Shown: piece after piece, positions 1 through 10,502 of the stretch | Position numbering within the stretch: the first letter of the stretch is position 1 | Layout: each line of letters starts with the position of its first letter | Assembly: GCA_002189035.1 (NCBI GenBank) | Contig: CM007989.1 | Span: 1,116,001-1,180,000, forward strand | Direction: 5' to 3' | DNA: 64,000 nt | From: Utricularia gibba | Lineage: Eukaryota; Streptophyta; Magnoliopsida; Lamiales; Lentibulariaceae | Notes under the pieces: model-generated | Told to the model about the DNA's origin: nothing | The model's database searches: none | Seen by the model: the letters and a program-made list of their open reading frames with translations, nothing else | Translations under genes and position numbers: made by a program

Positions 1-1556
1 GATTATGCACAAGAGGATAATATAATTCGATACTAGAGTATCAAACATAATGCAGAGACATTGCCTTCTCAGCTTGGGCCAAGCCTTTAGGCAGAAGATC
101 ACTAATAATGGCTTGCCAAATCCTCTGTCCTCTGAAATATAGCAAGGTTTCCTGCGATTCATCTCGAAATAGAGCATTTGGAGTCAAGCTTAAGCAACAC
201 GAACTAGAAAAGAGGGCAACTATATAAAACTGGAAAACAATACCAAGCACAAGAGGAATGATGGAATACTTACTTCATCTTGATATACAGCGTCCCAGCA
301 AAGGAGGCCCCATCACAGTATCTTATCTTCACCCTGTTCCAATTGTAAAAATCTGTACACAACAAGAATTTTCATAATTCAATTCAACTGTTCCAGTAGA
401 TGCTTTTCTTTTTGTGGTGCAATATGAAAATGTGATGGACCTTCTAAAAGTAAATTTGAGGAATAGTAATCCCCACTAAAAGTAGCATGGACCAACTTCA
501 GACAAATAAGGGAACTATGATAGAACGATAAAGAAGCAAAAGGACAGCCCACTTTGTCTATCACCACATATTTAATCTGCACAACCCACGTGAACCAGGA
601 CCACGTGGGCTCAGGTATTAAGTAATGGGCACACACTTTCGTAGGAAAATGTCAAATATGAGCAACCAACCCAATCAATTCAGCCTCAACAACATTTTTT
701 AACAAGTAATTTTTTAACACGCACGCTACAAATCATCTCCTGCAAATTGACACGCATCACAAGACTGCAACACAATGATATGATAAAAAAAACATTTTTT
801 AACCATTTTCCGTATTTTAAGAAAAATAGTATTTTATATTGTGTTAATTTATTCATGTATGAAGGAAGATACAGAGAATTGTAAAAAATACCAGGATTCA
901 AGGACGCATCGCTGCTTAATATTCCGGAGAAATACTCAAATACACCCATGTAACGGGTGGACCCCCGCCGGGTCGGGGCCCTCTCCCGACACGCCTGGAC
1001 ACTCTCGCACCATCCTCCACCCTAACAAATTATCCTTTATTAAAATTTATCAAAATAGTTCATCAAATCTAACTAGAAAAAATCATTTATTAATCCTGAT
1101 TAATTACAAATGATTTAGGAAGATTTAAATCAATGCAACTGATGTAAGGGGGTACTCTTGATTAATATAAAAAAATTATAGTCAAGTCATAATGTCAATA
1201 TCCTGAAATCCTCAACTTACCCCTAAGAAAACCTGGAAATTACCTCGAACTGTAAAAGCCAGTTGCTGGCCCCTGCGCCGAATCCTCTGTCGAAGTGATA
1301 CGCGGGCGGACTCCCGTCCAAGCAATCTGACACGGCAAAATTAGTATTTTTTTACGAAAAAAGAAAAGGCAAAAAATAAAAAAGAAATTTGAGGTCGGCA
1401 TTAATGGCGGAAAGACTCACATGCTCCGCTAATTGAAGCGCTGCGAACGAGTGTCATCCTAACTAGACTCCGATCCTGCTGCTGCGAGCACGCGCGCGGC
1501 GTGAACGCCATAACTATCGCCACCGCCACAGCGACGGCGGCGCTAAATCCTCCCAT
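1..1556 (-). CDS. Pectin acetylesterase (CE13 family), 5' part; runs off the window
   Basis: Secreted enzyme that removes acetyl esters from cell-wall pectin. Five exons are readable on the minus strand: 1421-1556 (start ATG at 1556, Ala/Val-rich signal peptide), 1244-1326, 892-1021, 274-352 and about 76-195. Family motifs appear in order: [25 protein letters not shown] then GGGWC across an exon join, [26 protein letters not shown], and LYFRGQRIW. The catalytic Ser region (GCSAGG) and the 3' half lie beyond position 1. The acceptor of exon 5 is uncertain: in-frame candidates lie near 190-210 and give an unusual short insertion before LYFRG. It is divergent from the prolyl-4-hydroxylase at 3636. 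Confidence 0.9.
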
Positions 1557-3635
1557 TCCGAATCCGTCGGCGTTCCTACCTCAATCCGAAACCAGAACGG
1601 AAAAAATGAAACCGCCAAATCAAGAGAATCCAATCAAATCCTCAACGAAATCGAGCCGATTCGCGGATCGACAATGAACTGGGAGACGTTTAACTCGTGA
1701 AACACGAGGGAGCAGAGGCGTGAACCGATTCTCGGGAAGCGCGCGATGAATGGAAAATGTGAAACCTCCGAAGCCGACACCCTCCGCCTCCGGAACTACA
1801 CCGTGCGAGTGGCTATACCCTCCCTAATCCCCCTAATCTCACTGTTATTTGGTAATAATTGGAGAGTAATGCAGCAGCGGCGGGGCTTGCGTCTCACGTC
1901 TCCCCATCCATGTGATTGCGGGCTGCTCATGGGATCGAATATATGTTATTGCAGCAGTTGTTTGGTGCAATTATTAATCATTATTATTTTGGTAAAAAGA
2001 TTACACCACTAGTGGCCCGCCTCTTCGGTTGAAATATACCCATCCAATATTTTTTTGAATTTTTGTCATTTTCATTATTATTATTTAAATTGAAATTCTA
2101 TTTTGGATATACTATAAAAACTGTCACACTCAAAACTTGTCGCATTATTACAAGGTGCATACAACACGAATGCAAATGAAATAGTACAAAATACTCATTT
2201 GCTTAATAAAATACTTATTTTAATTTAAAAATTTCTAATTATATTAATGAAAACGGGAAAAAAATATAACTTAAATACAATCCATATACAACACAATTAA
2301 ATTTCACACACACATACACTAGGTTTCAAGGATCAACTGTTTTGAACCACAAATAATTAAATTAAATTACAATGCAATCAAAATTCATGATTAAATTACT
2401 ATATGACATTTTTTAATAAGAAAAACATTGAAAAAAAACAATTTCAAAACAGGAAGGCACAACACGACGTTACACAATGTAGTTAATGGCCTCGTCCAGG
2501 AACGTAAGATAACTGGAATGGGAGGCGATTAACAGAATGATGTAGGTGAGCCTACTGACCACTCATACAGATAAATAGCAGTGTATGGAGCTGATGTATG
2601 ACTGGCTAATTGGTCACCTGAAACGGGTAAATTGAGGATCCTGTCCTGACCAGGTTGTGATCTTCCTGGTTAGAGAATTGGATCAAGGTATATTTACGAG
2701 GGTGGAGTTCAAAAACCAAGGTTAGACTGGAAGACAACCCACTTCAGACACTTGTAAGAACCATTGTAAGAAAAGGAAATGCAGCATCATCACTGGGCAG
2801 ATTATGTACCTGGTTCTCTCGAGAAACACTGTATTGCATATACATCGAGGTTAAATCAGATGTTTTTCATCAAATGGTGTTGGAAATGCTTGCTCCCATT
2901 TAAGCATTTGCATTTCCATGCATCAGGATCTCGATTCAGGGATCTCCAGGTTGGGGAAATCAGGATAAGGGGACCGAGCCATTGGGAAGAGAGAGTACCT
3001 GCATTTCATATCTCACCACCTCCAGTATCTCTGCAAGAATCCCTACTTGTGTATTCTGAACCAGAATTAGGGCAAAAGAAAAAAAATGCATGCAGCTTCT
3101 GTTCGAAAAAAACTGATCTTGAGGACATTTATGGCCTTGTTTCTATTCTCATGTTCTTTTGCAGATTCCCAATTTTCACTAAGCTACTTTTAAACCACAC
3201 TTGTCTTTCGTAGATAAGAAACCACACTTGTCTGTTCATTTTTTATACTGTGTGAAGTGGATTCGCTCTCTTTGCACGTTTTCTAGAACGACCATAAACA
3301 AGAAACAAGAAAAACTAGTTACCAGCGACTAGAAAGAAACTGAACTAAGCCAAGGAAGAGGTTCGACGGCAAATAAAAAACTCACCTTTTTCTTTGAAAC
3401 ATCTTTTCTTGGCCGCCATGCCTCCATGGAACACCAGGTATTAGGTTTTCTCCTCTCCATGAGATTGGAGAGTAGCGGCAAAATAAGTTTATAAACGCCA
3501 TTGCATTGGGCTTTGGGCTTTTTTTAGAACATCTGAATTGGGTCCTAAGCGAATTGGGCCATGGTTGTGCGAACTCCTGAAATTAGTGACACTCGGAAGT
3601 AAGATAACTGCGATGGGTAACATTTTGCAGCATCC
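1557..3635. other. Intergenic region between divergent pectin acetylesterase and P4H genes
   Basis: About 2 kb. 1557-1760 is the likely 5' leader and promoter of the minus-strand esterase. 2030-2480 is very AT-rich with nothing recognisable. 2500-3240 is less AT-rich and holds the unassigned ORF listed separately. 3400-3635 should contain the P4H promoter and leader. No tRNA, transposon terminus or conserved protein was recognised. Confidence 0.6.
2779..3213 (+). CDS. Unassigned 144-codon ORF, coding status doubtful
   Basis: An open frame of 144 codons in an otherwise gene-free interval. I recognise no family. The middle (for example [19 protein letters not shown] and [18 protein letters not shown]) has protein-like composition, while the ends look like non-coding read-through (Lys runs, low-complexity Leu/Phe). 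It could be an exon or relic of a decayed gene, or chance. There is no obvious Kozak context and no neighbouring exon that extends it. Confidence 0.2.
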   Translation: MQHHHWADYVPGSLEKHCIAYTSRLNQMFFIKWCWKCLLPFKHLHFHASGSRFRDLQVGEIRIRGPSHWEERVPAFHISPPPVSLQESLLVYSEPELGQKKKNACSFCSKKTDLEDIYGLVSILMFFCRFPIFTKLLLNHTCLS

Positions 3636-5473
3636 ATGGCGTCGATGCATCTCAGATTTCTTCTCGTACTCCTACTGGGAGTAGCGCTTCATGAATCGGA
3701 GGCTCAAGAACGGTAATCTTTGAATCATATTAGTCATTTTCCTATGTTTCGATTTCTGTGTGAATCGTATGAAAAGACCGAAATATCATTCTTAACATTT
3801 TTGTGGGTAGAATACTTCTGCAGATGCGATCCATCTTATCATTTGAGATATATTTGTAGTACGACATGTCCAGCATTGTGATTCATTGGCTTCTTCTGTC
3901 CTCTATCCTTGTTGTCAAAATAGGAAATGGAGATTTTTTTTGGGTTTTGAATTTCAGTGGCCAAAGGGTACGGAGCACCACTTATACGAACGTGGAAGAC
4001 GCTGGCCTGAAGAGTATCCCTGTTGATCCGTCTCATGTCATTCAGCTCTCCTGGCATCCAAGGTCAGGTAATCAATCCAGTGAAAATTGAAAATCTAGTT
4101 TCCTTCTTACTTTTGAGTTTATATTGGGATTGGTCATTGTTAGACATTTTGTGAGAATGCCCACAACACTGAGTCGCTGACAGTGTCATCTGGGACAGGG
4201 TTTTCTTGTATAGGGGGTTTCTGTCTGCAGCAGAGTGTGACCATTTAATTTCTTTGGTAAAGTCTTCTCCTTAGCCTCTTCAAAGCTGGGTTGGTCCTAA
4301 ATTAGCTTAACTTCTATTTTGGGCTTAGGCTCATGAGAAGAGCAACAACTCTGTGGATGCTAATGATTCTACAGGAATCGCGACTACAAGCATTTGGGTT
4401 GGCGCAAATGTGAGTTTATCATCATCTTCTAAAACCTACTCTTCTAAAATGGGATTTCTCATAATCATAGATTGTTTTCTCAAGTCTGATGCACCTGTTG
4501 CAACTTGTGCAAATTCTATTTGCTATGCCTTTGTTTCCAAAGAAGCATAGAATCCCCTGTGTTCTGGAATAAGAAGCACACTTCATGATCCAACCTATTT
4601 TATGATCGCTGTTGTCTGCTGCAATGAAAGGGCTCTTTGCATTTAAACACTCTAAATACAGTTGGAAATTTAGAAAAGTTTATTTTTCCTTCTGGCGTGT
4701 TGCATTACTTAGATATGCATCTGCATAATTTACAGGATGAAATCTCCAGAAGGATCCAGGAGCGAATTTCAGCATGGACCTTTCTTCAGCTAGGTTGCGC
4801 GTACTGCATTCTGTGCTGGACCTGATTCTTGGTAGAAACCAGTGATTAAACTTGCGTTTTCTGCAGATCATAGAAAGGGGTTTCAGATTCTGCACTTTGG
4901 GCCCGAAAAATCCAACGGGGAGTACCATTATTTCGACACCAGGACTGCTGAGGAAGGAGGGCAAACATTACTTGCAACGGTTATATTGTATCTCTCAGAT
5001 GTCAGCAAGGGAGGGCAGATAATCTTCCCCAACTCACAGGTATAACAGAAACAAAGTTCTGTCATTTATGAAACGCGTGAACCATCAGCAGTTCATCACC
5101 ACTTGAAGTTCCATGGCAGGAAACATCATGGTCAGGTTGCACGAAGAATAGCATCGACGTACATCCCAGAAGAGGAAATGCCATTCTGTTCTTCAGTTTG
5201 AACCTGAATGCATCTCCAGATCAGAGTAGTTCCCATGCCAGATGCCCCATCCTCGAGGGTGAAATGTGGTGTGCCACCAAATTCCTCTATCTGAAGCGAC
5301 CAAGGCAAGAGACGAATCTGCTGTTATCCAATGAAGGCGATTGCACAGACGAGGATGAAAACTGTCCCAGCTGGGCCGCTGCCGGCGAGTGCGGCAGGAA
5401 TCCGGTGTTCATGGTTGGTTCACCTGATTACTACGGCACATGTAGGAAGAGCTGCAATGCTTGCTCGTTGTGA
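3636..5473 (+). CDS. Prolyl 4-hydroxylase-like protein with C-terminal ShKT domain; catalytic residues altered
   Basis: ER/Golgi 2-oxoglutarate dioxygenase family that hydroxylates proline in cell-wall extensins and AGPs. Seven exons: 3636-3712, 3958-4062, 4199-4256, 4329-4409, 4736-4793, 4867-5039, 5120-5473. Start MASMHLRFLLVLLLGVAL is a signal peptide or anchor. Family blocks follow: VDPSHVIQLSWHPR, VFLYRGFLSAAECDHLISL, ISAWTFL, HFGPEKS, ATVILYLSDVSKGG, PRRGNAILFFSL. The tail has six cysteines in ShKT spacing and ends CRKSCNACSL. Two active-site features deviate: the HxD iron pair reads EYHYFDTR (no His-x-Asp), and the residue ten after the distal His (SSHARCPILEGEMW) is Met where the 2OG-binding Lys belongs. 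The distal His is kept. All exons join in frame, so these are not frameshift artefacts. It is probably a non-catalytic family member. The 3' end converges on the CHCH gene 117 bp away. Confidence 0.88.
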
Positions 5474-5590
5474 AAATGATCACACCAGACGTATGCAAAC
5501 GGTTCTTCTTGAGGTTTCTTATGAACCAATCCCATATGACAAGCAATCAAGCAAGCGAAGTCTGGAACCAGTTTAAAACTTACAAAGGAA

Positions 5591-5776
5591 TCAAAGCGAG
5601 GGATCGTTATTGCTGGGTTTTTTGATGGTGCAGGAATTCTGGAAGGCTTCTATGTGCGATTGGCATTTACGGCGATCCCCTTTGTTCTCCTCCAGACATT
5701 TCTTCAGAGCCTCAACATCGCAGCCGGATTTGATGCTTCTCGTGTTTCCGTTTCCCGTTTCGTGGCTGGCCTCCAT
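5591..5776 (-). CDS. Small twin-cysteine (CHCH-like) protein, 61 residues
   Basis: Single exon, start ATG at 5776 (MEASHETGNG). The body has four cysteines in two pairs, CDVEALKKC and CQSHIEAFQNSC, separated by a charged linker. That is two helices joined by disulfides, as in the CHCH family of mitochondrial intermembrane-space proteins and cytochrome c oxidase assembly factors. Spacing is CX7C and CX10C rather than the usual twin CX9C, so the exact family is not certain. The C-terminus is polar and disordered-looking. It converges on P4H and is divergent from the zinc-finger gene, with a compact promoter of about 760 bp between them. Confidence 0.75.
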   Translation of the reverse strand: MEASHETGNGNTRSIKSGCDVEALKKCLEENKGDRRKCQSHIEAFQNSCTIKKPSNNDPSL

Positions 5777-6540
5777 ATCCGTACCTTCTTCAACCCAGCG
5801 GCCTGCAGTTGGATTCTTTCGATGGATCTGAATCGTTGATGGAGGTCGTAGGAATGGGAATTATTGCTTTTTTAATGATGGAGGGGGATATCTAAATAAC
5901 GTTAATACTTGGGATATTTTTATGAAAATGACATTCAGATGAACAGTTAATGTCAAAGTATGCGCCTTTAATCCTCCTACACGATTGACGGCACTCTTCC
6001 ATTTGATTCGTAGAATAGCAATAACGTCTTGTCTTCGGCAGTTCGTTCAACAATGGCGCCGTCGTGTTCTGTCGCATCTGGTCTTCCTGCACCGCGTCGG
6101 GTCATCCCTCGATGACCTCCTCAGATCGCCTGATTGGAGCGTGTCGTTGTTCGTATTCGTGTTTGTTTATGTGGTAGGGGATCCTGCACTGATTTATTCG
6201 TTTTTGCCGTAGTCTTTTTCTTCCGATCGATCATTTTTTTAATGTTTGCAGCCGAATCCTGCGTTTACTTTTTATGGTTAGTTGGAGAATCGTCGTGGCC
6301 GTGATCTGATTGTTATTAATAATATGTTCCAACATTTTGTAGCGTATGCGGAGTGTTTAGATTTGCTTTTGTTGGAACATTCTTTGTAATCTTTTTGTTC
6401 ACTTATGCAGTATCGCTGTTTGGGACAATTGCAGAATGCAATCAAACCTTGTCGTCTTGCAATGACTCACACTAGTTTTTTCGATGTGTTGAGAGTAGAA
6501 AAAGTGGTACAATAGCATGTGCACTTTTGTAAGGCAAGAT
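5777..6540. promoter_or_regulatory. Shared divergent promoter of CHCH-like and C2H2 genes
   Basis: No ORF here matches a protein family. The interval sits between two divergent start codons (5776 minus and 6541 plus). The plus-strand part from about 5980 may be 5' leader of the zinc-finger gene, possibly with an untranslated intron. Its short ORFs are treated as chance. Confidence 0.4.
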
Positions 6541-9500
6541 ATGGGGTTGGAGTCTATGATTCAGTATTCAAGCAGTAATAATCCCGTGGAGTGGATTCAA
6601 TTTCTTCGTGCCTTAGATCAGCCTGGTGAGAGTAACATCTGAACTTTTTTAAAATTTGAAGGAGTATAAAGTTACTTCACGTGCATTGCTCCTGTATATT
6701 GAAGATGAATCTTAATGCAGACCTGAAGTAGGAGGAGCAGCCTGTAATTTTATGTTTATTATAGATTTGCTAATGAATTGTCTTCTCTTGCTCTGATTAT
6801 AGATCTACCAGGCTGGCCTTTAATAACGCCCATCAAAGTCCAGATGCTAAAATGTGAGAAGTGCTCGTCAGAGTTTTGTTCACCAATAAACTTCAGGAGG
6901 CATGCTCGTATCCATCGTCGATCTTTGAAGCTCGTTAAGGTTGTTGCATTTTTCTTTTTCTTCAAAGGGACACGTGCAAAACTGAACTTCCATTGTTTGA
7001 ACTCATAGCTTATGTGGATACGTTATTGGTACTTCCGCCCTCATGATGGTGGTAAAATTTCGTGTGACTATTCCACACATTTCAGCTCTTTATGTGCTTA
7101 TTATGTAGGAGCCTCAAAATCTTAGGGATTCATTGACAAAGTTTTGGGATAAGGTACCCGTTTTCTTGCCTCCATCCTAGTCGCTTTGTTTCCCCATTCA
7201 TATTACCATTGTGAACTGTTGCATGCAGAGTTCAGTTGCAGAAAGGAAGAAGGTAGTGTCATTTGAAGGTGTCATGCTAAAGGTATTCCATTAGAAGTTT
7301 TTGTTGTGTTTAGCCCTTTTCATTTCCTATAAAGGTGCCTGGATTTTGTGGACATGCTATGACGACGTGCTATGCTGTTTTCCCATGTGATCTTAGTGGG
7401 AATCAATTCTTATTTTTATTGCCATACACTATCCAGAAATGATCCAATGTACATCACCCATTTAAAATTTTACTAATGAGGGAAGTGAAGTTGGCTTCGT
7501 ATTCTCATTTTTTTTAATTAAGAAGCCGAAACTGAGTATTTTCCATAAAATTTAACTTAAGCAATACAGCATAAGGCACAACTGGGCAAACGGTGGAGGT
7601 TGTGGTTCTCTTCTACTTAATTTTATAGTCTCCGCTGCAATCCATAATGACCGCTGACTAATCTGATTTTATGTGCATATTATGATAGAAAATCCCTGGA
7701 TCATCTGTAATCGAGGCTTTGGCTGGTGCTCTCCTTGAACAAGCAGTTTGGGCTCTTCCACAGGCTTACTTGAAGGCTGGCTCCAAGTTGCTAGTGAGTA
7801 GAGCTATCTTTTTCTTTTGCCTCGTGTTTTATCCATGATGTCCAAATCTATTATCTCGGCTTATTATAATTTCTAAGGATCCCTTGTTTATTATAGGAAA
7901 TAGTTCAAGCTCGGGCACCCTTAGAATTGACTTCCTCGCAAGAGTTATTCAGTATTCTTGATGATGCCAGTGAAGGAACATTCTTGCGCGCTGGTACTGC
8001 TGAAGATGTGCTGAATTATGTCTTCGATAGAGAAGCTGCCAATAGCCTAGAATTCAAGAATTTGGTTGCAAGAACTAGCTTTCTTTTTGAGCTGCAACTG
8101 GTACTCCTGCCTAGACATATGTTCTTGCTGCGTAGTGTTTTCCATCACTTTCACCATGTCGAAGCATGATAAATTTTCAAGCTGAGAGCTGGTGCTATCT
8201 TCTTTGTTATCAAACCAGATAGAACCCTTTTCGTTTTTTTTTTTTTTTTGACGTGATTGCTATTAGGTTGACTGTTAAAGAAACTTATATTTTCATGTTT
8301 TTTGTGGTACTACTTGGTTACCAGGTGAAAGCTTGTTTGGCCGACAAAGATGCCGAGGCCTTGAGATGCCAAAAATTGCTTGTGGAAGAAGAAGAGGCTT
8401 CCCTAAAGAGGTAAGGTTCTATTAGTTTCCATGTGATTTTGAAGGATCGTTCTCTACTGATAAAACAATATCCAGAATTGCCTACTCCTATATACTGTTA
8501 AAAGCAGCATCACCACCTTACTATGGGACATTTGGATCAGGAGTCCTGAGCGTTGAGGATATTGGAGGATTTGATCATAAGACACAGCATAGATATATGC
8601 ATTTTTCTCGATATCTGAATTTGCCTTCATCTTCAATTAGGCAAGCAAGACTTTTCGAGAGGAGGAAACAGAAAAAGCTTCGTCAGAAGGAGCAAAAAGC
8701 TAAGGAGCAACTCTGTGCAACCAAACAAGATACCAGTTTTACTGCTTTCTCAGCAGGTGGACAGGTTTTATCCGAAGAATCTATCCCCTCATCTTCTTCT
8801 GAGGCCGGTTCCAGTCCAGGAAACGGGCCTGCAGATCTTGGTACATGGGTAGATTCGATGCTGCTTGAGAGCAAAGAATCCAAGGAACATTCTGGTTTCC
8901 AGATTGAGATTACTGATGAATGTGCTGACCAGCGTGACTCTGAGCCCTTTGAACCGTCTTTGGCTTTAAATGAACGTCAATCTTTTGAAATACGTTGTTT
9001 GCAGGAATCTGGTCTGGAAATGGAAAGAGCGTCCATGTTTGGTTTGATGCCCAATCCAAATATTCACTCAAAGCCAGAGGTCTTTGAGAAGAGCGAGGGG
9101 AATGCGGATGACCCTCCGCACAATTCAAGCAAAGTTCTGAGCAGTAAATATGCTGTGACTGGTGATGATTCGGTGGAATCTTGGTTGCTTGGAGTAACTG
9201 ATCAACACATAGATGAAGGCAACCGCCGGAAGGTTGTGATTGGGTCTCTTTTCATTCCTCTAAACAGCTCTGCTTATGATCAGCACTGCCCGTGCTCTAT
9301 CAATGTCGAAAACGAAGTTCATGTAGAACCAGCAGTGCTTGACCCTTCGGCCGCGAAAGGGAATAGTAAGGCTGAAGCCATACTTTTTGGCTCCAAGCAT
9401 GTCGCTGGGAAGCCTGACACTGACAGCAAGGGTATTTCTCCACTGGAGGTAGTGATCAAGAACGAAGCTATGCAGAATGAGATATTTGCATCCCCCTCCA

Positions 9501-9757
9501 AGGACATTCAGGAATCGGGCAAACACCAGCACCCTGTATTAGATTCAGATGGAAGTTCCCCATTGCGATTCTCTTCAACTGAAGCAAAAGAGTTTCTCAC
9601 AAAGCGTACGTGCATCTTGTCTTCCTCTTCCATCATACTTCGAAATGGTTTTATTCTATATATGAAGCCAATTAACTACTGATAATGGGCAGGATGGAGG
9701 CAGACGGTGTCCATAGACCATGTGAAATTATGCCTCAAGCCAGACCATGGGACCTAA
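6541..9757 (+). CDS. Uncharacterised plant C2H2 zinc-finger protein, about 581 residues
   Basis: Nine exons: 6541-6625, 6803-6939, 7109-7153, 7229-7282, 7689-7793, 7897-8100, 8325-8410, 8641-9605, 9693-9757. The lengths sum to 582 codons including stop. The start MGLESMIQYSSSNN has no upstream in-frame alternative. One C2H2 finger lies near residue 40 (CEKCSSEF... FRRHARIH), so nucleic-acid binding is plausible. A Leu/Ala-rich helical part follows (VIEALAGALLEQAVWALP), then a basic Lys/Arg/Glu coiled-coil-like stretch (RQARLFERRKQKKLRQKEQK), then a long Ser/acid-rich disordered tail. The last exon adds WRQTVSIDHVKLCLK. I recall this as a conserved plant protein without known function. Nuclear localisation is inferred from the finger and basic stretch only. 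Confidence 0.85.
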
Positions 9758-10502
9758 AACCACTGAACCCGACCGGATGGGGCTAGCCTAACAGTGCACC
9801 TCGGAAGATGGCTATCATGATTCATGTTGGACTCTGCAAAGTAAGCCATGGAAAATCAGTCTCAAAACTAGTATGCTCCATTTTTTCCACTTTCCCATGC
9901 TTTATAACTTGAGCTTGCTGGCTGATATCGACACTATTGGTGAACCTTAGGCTCTTTAAAACCCATGGAAGCATTATAAACTGTGAGTTTCCAATTACTT
10001 GTGAGTTGCTGCTGTTTGATAATGATTTGCCTTCATAGATTCGATGTATTCTTTGCTACTACCTTCAACATTATCCCTCATAGATTCCTTGTATTCTTTG
10101 CTACTACCCTTCACATTCCGACAACAAGAAGGATTAAGGTTTTACTTCTGTTTCTAATGCTCGTAAAATTGCCATCATATGCATACTTCATCTTCTCCCT
10201 CATAAATTTACTGGAAAATCGAAACCGCAAGATGAAACCAAACTGCCAACAGTTTCTCTTTTTGGTCTCGTATGCAGTTTCAGTGCATGCATTTCCTATG
10301 AAAAGAAGATCAGTATTTCACTATACAGGCTTCCAACAACAGGCCTTTCATTCTGGAGCTAGGACGACAGTTAATTTGTCAATCTAACCTCAGGCTCCGG
10401 CTAACTCACGCCCCCGGCGGCACAACTAACATGCAAACCCTCCCTCCGTCGTTGAGAAACAAAAAGTGTGATGCAGCATGGCGTGGGGCGTGTAGCGACT
10501 GG
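9758..10502. other. Convergent 3' region between C2H2 and YODA genes
   Basis: This holds the 3' UTRs of two convergent genes. A 134-codon plus-strand frame at 9983-10387 is Phe/Leu-rich without a domain and looks like AT-rich read-through. Nothing else was recognised. Confidence 0.5.

Noticed and set aside
5892-6092. 66-codon minus-strand Cys-containing frame upstream of the CHCH gene
   Set aside because: It ends before the CHCH start with no in-phase splice join and no clear pattern; more likely leader or chance.
9983-10387. 134-codon plus-strand frame after the C2H2 gene
   Set aside because: Phe/Leu-rich, without a domain, lies in the convergent 3' region.
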